This document shows, one piece after another, positions 1 through 9,800 of a stretch of 64,000 nt of DNA (positions are counted from its first letter, which is position 1; the number at the start of each line of letters is the position of its first letter). The notes under the pieces were generated by a model. That model searched no databases, had not been told where the DNA came from, and saw only the letters and a list, made by a program, of their open reading frames with translations. The position numbers were made by a program, and so were the translations under genes. This DNA comes from Ustulina deusta (lineage: Eukaryota > Ascomycota > Sordariomycetes > Xylariales > Xylariaceae): positions 1,302,001-1,366,000 of the forward strand of contig JAJNNX010000005.1 in NCBI GenBank assembly GCA_023159155.1, in the 5' to 3' direction.

Positions 1-1
1 T

Positions 2-703
2 GAAACTGCTTTCTTCGAGTCTCGAGTCTCTTCATCATGCTTCGATGACCACGAACTTCCGGTACATCTTCTCGTCTATCGAGCTTTGCTCCAGCTACCT
101 CTAGATGTGCGCGCTATTTGTATGTCGCGAATCATTTTCACAGGAGGATGTTCACATATCTTCGGATTAAGAGGTCGTATCTTCGATGAAGTCTCAATTC
201 TGGCAGAAGAACAAGGCTGGGATCCTGTGAGAGGCAAGGGGGTTGAACAGTACAAAACGAATCCAAAGCTCCACCGTGACAGCACCCGTCAAGTGAGCAA
301 CGGTGCTATACGCACTGCCGTCCCGCCAGATACGACGAGTGGCGATGGAGAGGCAACTGAACCACAAGTCAAGGCTGTAGATATACCCCAAGAGGTTGAC
401 CAGGTGGAAAATCTCATAAAAAGGGAACGGAACTATAAGCCTTCGGTCCAAGGCCTCCTCCGGGCCATCGACTCCCTTGGGCCGTGGTGCGGAGGCAGCT
501 TAGCAACACAAATGAAGATTCCGACACTGGCAACAATAGACCGCGAGATTTGGCTGCAACAGGGCGTCCACGGGGCATCTCGACCCAGCGAAGTAGACAT
601 CAAGACAGGACAGAGACAGAGCATGGGGCCCAGCGGGTTGATGCGCGGCCAAGCAGCCCAACCAAACAACTGGACACTGGGTGTCTGGGGGACACTGTTT
701 TAG
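2..703 (+). CDS. ARP10: Actin-related protein 10, C-terminal part (gene runs off the left edge)
   Basis: The reading frame is open from base 2 to the TAG at 701-703, so this is the last ~233 codons of a gene that begins outside the window. The segment at about 87-220 reads LPLDVRAICMSRIIFTGG, then GLRGRIFDE and GWDPVRGKGVEQ. The first part is the actin-fold region that carries the second phosphate-binding glycines (FTGG). Further on, LGPWCGGSLATQMK and WLQQGVHGASRP match my memory of the C-terminus of fungal Arp10/Arp11, the pointed-end subunit of dynactin (ro-7 in Neurospora). A charged, probably disordered insert separates the two blocks. In this family the protein caps the Arp1 filament and links dynein to cargo. 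No intron is visible in this part. Another divergent actin-related protein is the main alternative, but the C-terminal block favours Arp10. Confidence 0.75.
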   Translation, partial: ETAFFESRVSSSCFDDHELPVHLLVYRALLQLPLDVRAICMSRIIFTGGCSHIFGLRGRIFDEVSILAEEQGWDPVRGKGVEQYKTNPKLHRDSTRQVSNGAIRTAVPPDTTSGDGEATEPQVKAVDIPQEVDQVENLIKRERNYKPSVQGLLRAIDSLGPWCGGSLATQMKIPTLATIDREIWLQQGVHGASRPSEVDIKTGQRQSMGPSGLMRGQAAQPNNWTLGVWGTLF

Positions 704-1179
704 CAACCTGCCACCCTTCTGAGGAGGGCTCGTTCATTTGTCGTTCATAGATACCCTTTCCGCGCATTACGTTGATGATGAACTTGGATGCCCTCATTCG
801 ACGACACCTCATCCTCACATGAAAATAATTATTGTTAACGCTTCTCCTGTCTTCTGACAGCGGGCGCCACTCCTACCACTTCAGTCACCGATAGCCAAGC
901 TATCTACTCTATTATTACCAACATGTTGAACACCTACGAGAACATTGACTCTGACATGACCATATACAGTGGTAATATATGTAAGTACACTAGGTAGGAT
1001 AAAATAAGCTACCCCTGTCATCTGCGGGGCAACAGAATTCAACGGCATTAGCTTGAGCTGCACCAAAAAAAGTTGACTCCACATCTGATCATCTCAATTC
1101 AAGACGGCATCCATGCTGCGATGCAAAGTACTTAGCTGATCACAACGTGCGGCGTCAGAAGCAGCGCTCCAATGACACC
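704..1179. other. Intergenic: ARP10 3' flank and SerRS promoter
   Basis: This 476-bp gap separates two genes on the same strand, so it must hold the ARP10 terminator and the promoter and 5' leader of the synthetase gene. I see no further gene, repeat array or clear TATA box. Small frames here are short and have no recognisable content. Confidence 0.6.
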
Positions 1180-2904
1180 ATGAAAGCTGCAAGACCAGCC
1201 TTCACATGTCTACAATGCCGGCTGGCCCGGCCCAGAGCGACAAGACAACTACTGTTGTTTCCCCGGTCGACCACTCGATTGTACTCCAACTCCAGCTCCA
1301 GCTCTGATTCCCATGACGAAGCTAGCCAGGACCGACATCAACCAGCACAGCAACTACAACAACGGCCCACGATTGCGCCCCGGCCAAACATCGACATCAA
1401 GCACATCCGCCAGAACCCCGAGCTGTACGAGACGAACTGCGTCGAGCGCAACTACAAAATCCAATCCACCTACCCATCGCGCATCAATGCGCTTTTCGCC
1501 CAATGGCAAGCCCGTCAGCAAGACGGCCGTAGCCTGCGCGAGCGCGGCAACGCTCTGCGCCGGCAGATCGCGAACCCGGCCACCATCCAGCACGAAGACG
1601 AGGCTGAGAACGGTGGCGCGGCAGCGGCGGGGTCAAAACAAGATGAATCGCAAGCAAGCGATCCAGCGTCACACACCCCCGGCTACGGACCCAGGAGAGA
1701 TGTCAGAACAATGACGAAAGACGAGCTTGTAGAGGAGGCTCGTTTGCTCAAACAGGCTCTGTCAGCCATCGAGGCGGACGAAGCCCGGCTCTCGACCGAG
1801 ATGACAGACCTCGCCCTCGCCATCCCGAACCTGACCTCCGAGGCCACCCCGCGAGGCGACGAGCCGCGCGTGCTCAGCTACATCAACGAGCCGCACCCCT
1901 TCGAGTCCGCCTCCCCATCCTCTGACCGCGTCTGGCGCTCGCATGTGCACATCGGCTCTGAGCTGGGGATCCTCGACTTCGCCGGCGCGGCCACGACGTC
2001 CGGATGGGGGTGGTACTACCTGCTCGACGAGGGCGCCCAGCTAGAGCAGGCCCTGATCTCCTACGCCCTCGCGAGCATCACGCGGATCCCGGGCTGGCGG
2101 CAGGTCGCGCCCCCGAGCATCGTATACAGCCACATCGCCGCGGCCTGCGGCTTCCAGCCCCGCGACCAGAACGGTGAGACGCAGGTGTACGCGTTGGCGC
2201 AATCCGCCTCGGACGCCGCCCGCGGGAAGCCGGAGCTGAGCCTTGCGGGCACAGCCGAGATCCCGCTGGCGGGCATGCGCGCCGACAGCGTGCTCGAGGC
2301 CGCCGAGCTGCCGTGCAAGCGCGTCGGCGTGTCGCGGTGCTACCGCGCCGAGGCCGGCGCCCGCGGCACCGACACCAAGGGCCTGTACCGCGTGCACGAG
2401 TTCACCAAGGTCGAGCTGTTCGCGTGGACGGCGCCGACGGCGGCGGCGGCGCTCGACGTCTTCGACGAGATGGTCGACGCGCAGACTGAAATCCTCGCCT
2501 CCCTCGGCCTGCGCTGCCGCGTGCTCGAGATGCCGACCGCCGACCTCGGCGCCTCCGCCGCCCGCAAGATCGACATCGAGGCCTTCTTCCCCTCGCGCGC
2601 CGCCCGCCACCGACGCGACGGCTGGGGCGAGGTCACGAGCGCCAGCATCTGCACTGACTACCAGACCCGCCGCCTCGCCACGCGCCTGCGCGGCCCCTCC
2701 GACGCAGGGAAGCTGGCGTATCCGTTCACCGTCAACGGCACCGCGCTCGCCGTCCCCCGCGTCCTCGCCGCCATCCTCGAGAACGGCTGGGACGAGGCCC
2801 GCATGGCGGTCACTATCCCCGAGTGCCTGCGCCCGTGGATGGACGGCAAGGAGACGATCGAGGTGAAGCGTCGTCGGCCGAGTCCGAGCGCAAAGTTGAT
2901 GTAG
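1180..2904 (+). CDS. DIA4: Seryl-tRNA synthetase, mitochondrial (class II aaRS)
   Basis: It charges tRNA-Ser in mitochondria. The uninterrupted frame opens at a GTG at 1147, but the first ATG is at 1180 and gives a 574-aa protein whose Arg/Ser-rich start (MKAARPAFTCLQCRLARPR) looks like a mitochondrial presequence. Residues ~70-210 form the N-terminal helical arm that grips the tRNA long variable loop. Its hairpin is interrupted by a low-complexity insert (~135-175). The class II core follows: LAGTAEIPLAGM (~355-366), motif 2 with the Arg loop CYRAEAGARGTDTKGLYR (~387-404), and motif 3 near VNGTALAVPRVLAAILEN with its conserved Arg (~C-terminal 60 residues). Length is on the long side for a mitochondrial SerRS. 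The second half is very GC-rich, which creates long shadow frames on the other strand. The next gene is convergent. Confidence 0.9.
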   Translation: MKAARPAFTCLQCRLARPRATRQLLLFPRSTTRLYSNSSSSSDSHDEASQDRHQPAQQLQQRPTIAPRPNIDIKHIRQNPELYETNCVERNYKIQSTYPSRINALFAQWQARQQDGRSLRERGNALRRQIANPATIQHEDEAENGGAAAAGSKQDESQASDPASHTPGYGPRRDVRTMTKDELVEEARLLKQALSAIEADEARLSTEMTDLALAIPNLTSEATPRGDEPRVLSYINEPHPFESASPSSDRVWRSHVHIGSELGILDFAGAATTSGWGWYYLLDEGAQLEQALISYALASITRIPGWRQVAPPSIVYSHIAAACGFQPRDQNGETQVYALAQSASDAARGKPELSLAGTAEIPLAGMRADSVLEAAELPCKRVGVSRCYRAEAGARGTDTKGLYRVHEFTKVELFAWTAPTAAAALDVFDEMVDAQTEILASLGLRCRVLEMPTADLGASAARKIDIEAFFPSRAARHRRDGWGEVTSASICTDYQTRRLATRLRGPSDAGKLAYPFTVNGTALAVPRVLAAILENGWDEARMAVTIPECLRPWMDGKETIEVKRRRPSPSAKLM

Positions 2905-3808
2905 CCCGTCCGGGTTGGCGATATGAAAACTAAACAAATGGATGGACGGGGAGAAGAAAAACGGGATTTGTGACATGCTATGTTATATTGTGCGGTCTAG
3001 TTAGTCTGGCTCGTTCGCGCAAATGGGAGGATGGGGAGCTTAGGGCTACGTATGTATACGCCGGATTACCTAGGTAGCTCGTGGAGGAAAAGATCCTGTA
3101 ACATTGTTTGTATCATCTCCATAAGCCTGGGCAGTTAATCAAGCGATAGTCAGTCACATGAAGGCATCAATAAGGACATCATCACATCGCATCACTCATC
3201 CGTCGTAAGAGGTCGAGAAGACGAAGTTCATTAAACTCGTAATTGGTATGTAGGTATGTATATCATATCGACAGACAGGGACAGAGGAAGGACATGACTC
3301 CATCCATCCATCCAGCCAGCCACCCCGGAACAGAGCAAGCGATGTGCTTGGTTTTTGTTTTTGTTTTTTTAATCTTGTTTTCAGTCCGAGTCGACGGACC
3401 ATAGCACGAGGGTCAGGAGTCGTATCAGAACATACATATCGAACAAGCAGCGCGTGCCAGAAACACGCAAAAGTCAAGGAAAAGATTCAATCAATCAATC
3501 AACCAACCAACCAACCAGCCCCACGCCGATTTCCATCCATCTGCCCATCCATCCATCCATCCGTCCGTCCGTCCTTCCATCCATTTCATCCTAGCGTTCA
3601 CAGACATCCCACGAAGATGAGAAAAAGGGCAGGGGGAAAAACAAACAAGCAAGCACCTTACTCCAGTCCGGGCTGTTTGTTCGACGAGGTGCTTAGCCGG
3701 GAATGGATATGTCCATGCATTCGATTCGGAGCAGTTTTATCGACGGCGAGCAGCGAGAACCGATTTTCATGAATTTCCAACACGAGGCGAGGAAGCGTCG
3801 TTCCGGTG
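2905..3808. other. Convergent intergenic region with tetranucleotide repeats
   Basis: The 3' ends of the SerRS gene and the coiled-coil gene face each other here. The stretch is full of simple repeats: ATCAATCA/AACCAACC runs at about 3488-3520, ATCC/GTCC runs at about 3540-3582, and a GT-rich poly-T patch at 3350-3372. No gene is supported. Frames that span it are low-complexity Ser/Pro/His translations of the microsatellites. Confidence 0.6.
3541..3582. repeat. (CCAT)n/(CCGT)n tetranucleotide microsatellite
   Basis: Imperfect tandem CCAT units drift into CCGT units. They lie just after a CAAT/CCAA run (3488-3520). Such tracts are length-variable and suit the short convergent 3' region they occupy. 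Confidence 0.8.
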
Positions 3809-6800
3809 TCATGTAGCGGACACGAGCACCTCGCCGTCGCCGGCAAGACTGTCGGTATCGGCGTTGCTTTCGGAGTCGTCGTCGCCGACGCTCACGCCGC
3901 TCCCGGTGCTGCCGCTCACGGCACTGTCCGTCCACCCGCTCATAGCATCGTGGTCGGAGTATTGGTCGTGGTCGGAATCGTGAGACTGGTCGTCGCTGTA
4001 CCCGCCATCTGTCTCTGCGTTTGTGATGACCGTGGTGCCGAGGCTTGTGCGGCGGAGGGTGCCGGACTCGCTGGAACCCTCTTCGTCGAGTTCCTCCTCG
4101 CCATCCTCACGATCGCCCGTGATATCTGTTCTTGTTTCGTGCTCCTCGCCTACCGGCGTGGGTGTTTCGTCGCGCCCCTCCTCGTCGGTTTCGCGGACGG
4201 AATCCACGTTCTCTTTGTCAAGGTCGCCGTAGCCTTTCCCAGCCCCTGCTCGATCGGGGCCCCAGCTTCGTTTCCGTAGCCCAGAACCAGCTGGCGAACG
4301 AACACTTTGGCTCCTCGCGAGTCCACCCGTGGGCACGTTGTTATTTATCTGGCTCAGACTTAAAATTCTACGGCTTGCCCCTGCCGGGTTTGGTGGAATG
4401 AGGCTTGCGCGATTGCTATTGACGGCCATATTGACTGCGGCTCGAGATTTGGAGGACTGCTTGGCACCGGCCTTGGATAGCTCACTACCTCCTAAGCTAG
4501 AACGGGCGACACGCTTCCGGCTCATAGCTTCGTGACCCTTAGCGCTAGACTTCGTCATCAAGAGAGCTCGAGAATGGTCAAGAACACCCTCGAGAATTCT
4601 GCGCTCTAGCCCCTGAGCGCGGACGTCCATAGCGTGAAGCTCTTCCCGGCGTAAATGAAGTGCAGTCTCAAGAGAAGAAACATCGGCCGTGAGCCTTGTT
4701 TTCTGTCGTGTGAGGAATTCCTGTTCTGTCCGCAGAGCAAGAATACTATCTCGGAGCTGTGATTCTTCTTCTCTGAGCATAGCCACACTAACCATAACAT
4801 ACTCTTGTTCTGCTCTTTGGCGTTCCAGAGAAATTGTGGTCTCCTGAAGTGTCTTCTCACGGTCTTCATGCTCATTCTCAATTCGCTGTTTTTGAGAAGA
4901 CAAAAATTCGCTAATGTCAGCAGCTGTTTGTACAACCTGTTGATGTACCTTGTCCAAAGTGTTGAGCTGGGCGTAGGCCTTACCAGCCGCGTGGGTGTGA
5001 TCTACAAGCTTGTCTAATTTCGAGTGTACTTCATTATTTAAGTTGTCAAGCTTTGCATGCACTTGTGTATCATCGTACTTCTCAACAGGCGGTAGCAGTT
5101 CTTCGAGTGGTGGTAGCTTGGTGTCTTCGATGTGTTGTTGAATGTCAGTCACCGAAATTTTGGAGTGTTCATAATGTTGTCCAACAATGAGGAGGACATC
5201 CTTAACCGCTTCCAGGATCTTCGGCTGGTAATCAGAAATGTGGCCCTGCAGACCCTCCACCACACCAAGAGCTTGCTTGACTTTTTCGCGCGTCATCTCG
5301 TGCTCAGTCTTGCCATCCGCGTGGTTATCCTCCGCTTTGCTGTAAAGCATTTCGACTTTCTCGAAGACGGTCTTGGAAGCCTCTTCCATCTTCTCCAGTG
5401 AGTCAGTAACACTGGAGCCAAGAGTATCAATAAGCACTTTGAGCTCATTTGTAACAGCCTTGTTGCCCACAACTGCAGCTTCCATCTCGATGTCTCGAGC
5501 CTCTCCGGCTTTTGACCGGTCATCCATCACCAATTGGAAATCATCGTATTTTGTCACGAGTTCACCAATCTTCTCTTCAATCTTCTGGTTGAGCGAATCG
5601 GCAGTCTCTTTTAGCTTCTCGTCTGTGTCGAGCTTCGCGCCCACCAAGCCGGCCCTGGACTCCTCAAACTCCGATTTCATCAACTCGAACATCTCCTTCA
5701 GGTCGCTTCCAACGGTGGAATTCTGGTTAATGGTTTCACCAAGGCCTTCTAGCATCCGGCCCAATGTCTCCATACCGGTGCCACCAGCTTCGAGTCTCTC
5801 CTTGGCCATAGACTGGAAATCTTCCAAGAAGGCTTTGACATCGGCAACTCTCTCGTTGACACTGATGACTTCAGCTTGCCTATTTGCCAAAGCAGTGGAG
5901 TTGGCCTCTTCTTGGGCAGCGTTGTAATCTTTGATTTCTCTGACCATCTCCTCAACAGTTTTGAGGTCGTCTTTTGATGTTAACACCGTAGTATTGTGGT
6001 CTTTGATCTCCCTCACAACATCCTCGATAAGTTTGAGGTCGTCCTTTGACGGTAAGACTTCAATGTTGTGGTCCTTGATGTTTCTGACAACGTCTTCAAC
6101 GGCCTTGAGATCCTCTTTTGTTGGTAAATCTGTAGTGTTGTAGTCTTTAATCTCTCTCACGACCTCTTCGACTTTGTTCAGATCATCTTTCGATGGCAGC
6201 TCTGCAATATCGGTGCTGGAAATCTTTTCCACGAGTGACTTGATGTCTGACACAGCTACTCCAACGGCGTCGACATCGGTCTTGGTGACCTTTTCGGGAT
6301 CTTCAAGAGATTTTTCGGCCCGTTCCTTCATCTCGTCAAGAGCCGCCGTGACTTGTGTTACGAGAGACTCAATAGTCACGAGGTCCTCCTTGCGAGTGAC
6401 CGTCTCAAGCTGAGCTGCGAAGGAGCCCAAGGACTCCTTTGTCTCTAAAACCAAGGCTTCAACAGCATCAACGTGATCTTTTCTGACTGCTTGCTCACTG
6501 TCGATGAGATCATCCAGCCTGGACTTAGTATTACGGAGAATGGTCTCGATTGCTTGTACGTCTTCTTTCGTGGCCGCGTCCTCTAGGTTAACGGGAGTAT
6601 CGTTGTCCTTGTCCTTAGTTGACGTGCTTGTCATCCCTGCCATCGATTCCTGCATGCTTCGGAGAGTTTCTTCCATTTGGTGTATATCCTCCTTGGACGC
6701 GCCCTTTCGAAGCATCTCTTCCATGTGGCTGAGATCTTCCTTAGACACACCGTTTTGAAGCCTCTCTTCCATTTCAATTAAGTCTTCTTTCGAGACACCA

Positions 6801-9800
6801 TTCCGAAGCCTCTCTTCCATTTCATTTAGGTCCTCTTTAGACAAACCGTTTCGGAGGATTTCTTCCATTGCAGCCAAATCCTCTCTCGACAATCTGCCTT
6901 CGGGGGCAATAGGTGCCGTGGGCTGGGCTAGTTCGATTGCGTCCATCTTGACCCGAAGGTCGGACATGATAAGTTCAAGGTTCTTGATGTCATCGTGCTT
7001 GACTAGATCAGTGGGTATGAGAGCATCCATGGGTTGCGGATTGACTGATACCACGGCTTTGTCGTTGTCACTGCTTCCTCGGAGAGTCTCGATGTCAGCA
7101 CGGACATCATCTAGACCTGACTTCAAAGCATCGAGAATCTCGTCATTTGCCGTCAAATCAACTGGCTTGTCGTTCATCTTCTCAATACAAGCTCGCATCT
7201 CGGTGAAGCCTTCGTGTAGGGCATCCATGATGTCCGTCGTGCCTGCATGAGGGCGCAGAAGATCGCTGCGAACCCGATCAAGACTTTCGCGAATCGCCTC
7301 GAGGGCTTCTCTGTTGTCGGTTGGCGGTGGTACATGGGGAACAAGAGAGGAATTTACAGCGTCCCTAAGCGACTCTATCTCTTGTTTTACTAGATCCCTA
7401 GAACTGTCCGATGTTTTGCCAATCATCTCGGTGAGCTCATCACGGAAATTGTCGAAGCTGTTGACAAGATTTGCCATGAGTTCTTCTTGCGCCGCGGCGC
7501 CGTTGTTTTCGGAAGCTCTGTCGACATATTCTTCTATTTGCGCGCGCAATGTCTCAAAGCCATCCTTGGTTGCGATTAATACCTCCTCAGTATCCCGCCC
7601 ATTTGCTGCAACACGCTGCTTGGCCTCCTCAGAGACTGCTTTGAATTCATCTTGCATATATTGCATGATATCATGCAGTCTCTCCATTATCTCAGAGTTC
7701 CCGCCATCATGGGGTACTAGAGCGGTGATTTGATTGGATAAATCGAACTCATCAAGGCCTTGCTTGACAGCATGGAGCATGTCCTCGCGTGTCAGCTCAT
7801 TCCCTATGGCGGATGGAGCGACAGGGAATTCGAACTCCTCCAGGCACTCCCTGACGGCTTCGAGTACCTCATCGCGAGAGAGACTCTCTGGTGTCTCGAT
7901 CTTTGGGGGCACGAAATGCTTCATTCCTTCTACGACTGCTGCAAAGACTTCCTCCCTTGTCGCAGCCTCCGGGATCTCCTGTTGTGGGGCGTATTCCTGT
8001 AAGCCTTCCTTAATACATACGAGAACCTCGTCGCGCTCTAAGCCGAGCTGTTGTATTTCAATCTCGGGCTTATAGTTTTCCCAGGCATCTTTGACTGCGT
8101 TGAGAACATCGTCGCGGCTAAGTTGGGGCTCCTTGGGTTTATTTTCTTGTGAATCACTGATGGCCGTTCTCATAGCGTTGTATATCTCCTGGTAATCAAC
8201 CACCGACTTTGTCGACTCAGTTGATTCACGCCTGTGCTCCCGAAGCCGCTGCTGCATGTAAAGCTTCATCTGCTCTAGGCTTTCCTCAACAATCCTTGCA
8301 AGCTCCGCTCTGCTGCTCTGAGTCTCACTTTTGGTGTGAGAGCTCTTACCGCTGCCGGATTCCTCAAGTTTCCGGCTGAGTTCTCTACCCATACCGAGGA
8401 CTTCACCTCGTAATTCGCGGACGAGCGCCTTGACCTCGGCTGTGAGGCCGCCTCCTTGGGCAACGCTATCTTTGACGGAGTGGATAATCTTGATGATTTC
8501 ATCGTTGAGAACGCCATTTGAACGAGAAGGGGCGGGAGTACGGCGGCCTTCTTTGTCTGTGATCAGCCGTTCGACTTTTCCGCTCATGGCTCCGTTATGT
8601 TGATTCCAATCCATCCCCCTAACTGAACCCTCGCTAGTACTGTCGAAACTAAGGCTTCTCGAGCCGTTGCCGGCTGCCGGAATTATTGCGTGTTCCTGCC
8701 TCATAGCCTTCACGTCGCTCAAAAGCTCCTCGACTTTGTTTGCAGAAGCCATACCAACGAGTCTCTCCGCCAGCTCTGATAAACGGTCCAGCATCGTATC
8801 TTGACCGTCCTTCGTTCCCATTTCTCGAATAATCTTTTCCAGCAACGCCATTGTAGCAGGGGTCTCGCTACCCACGAGAGATGGCGTGCTCAGAATTGAT
8901 TCCCTGTCGAGAGACGCAGCGAAGCTGTTTGGCGATGGTATACGGGGAAGAGCATATGGGCGAGCGTTCTTTAATACAGGAGAGCTGCTAAAAGCTTTAT
9001 TATCGAGGTAAAGACCACCATTGTATGTGTCGCGGTGGTGTCTACTAAGGTCCGCGTTAGAAGAAATCTCGCGCAAGCTTTTTCGAATGTCCTCGTCTCT
9101 GGCATGTGTGGCCTCCTTGAGGCTCATGAGATCAGTCGCATTATCACGACTTCTTCTGCTCAGCGCTGCCATCTCCTTTTGTAGCGCCGTAGCTATATTT
9201 GTAAGGGCTACTAGCTGGTTCGAAAGCTGTTCATGAGGTGCGGTCGTCTTGGGCTGCGGCGTTGCATTGTTCGTGACGGTGGCAAGCGGCGACTCGGTCT
9301 CACGAACGGACGGGGACGACATATTGTGCAACGCCAACATGGTGGCAGATTGTGGCGGCGTGTTCTCGCCGAGTATGCTCTGTTGTGGCCAGCGCGACGA
9401 AGGCCGCATGACGGGCGTGAGATTTGCAGGTATTGAGATTGAGCCGATGGTGGGTATGTCTTTCTCGATCGGCCTCATCTCTTTCTCGGGCTCTCTTCCC
9501 CGCACTGGTGTCGCTGGTCTCGGAAATCTCTCTTTCTCGGGAGATCCTCTAGGCGTAGGACTTCCCGAGTCCCGACCTGCTTCAATCATGAGACTCAGAT
9601 CGCGAACGCTTCCGGGCTGCATCGATTGCATTCGCTTGTGGGGGCTTGTTCGTTGAACGAGCGCTCGCTCTGGCGAGAAGTCGGTGTTTCGCTTGTGTAG
9701 GACGGGGACAAGGGCATTCTCTCGCGCCTTTTCCGTCAGCGCGGCATGGGCATTCTGTATTGCCAATGACGTGCCACTGCGCGATGTGCCGACGCTGGGC

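Noticed and set aside
2243..2866. 207-codon Arg/Ala/Ser-rich plus-strand frame within SerRS
   Set aside because: Alternate-frame shadow of the GC-rich exon.
2041..2976. 311-codon minus-strand frame over the SerRS gene
   Set aside because: It lies antisense to conserved class II synthetase motifs in very GC-rich DNA, where stop codons are scarce; its Gly/Ala/Arg-rich text has no family resemblance.
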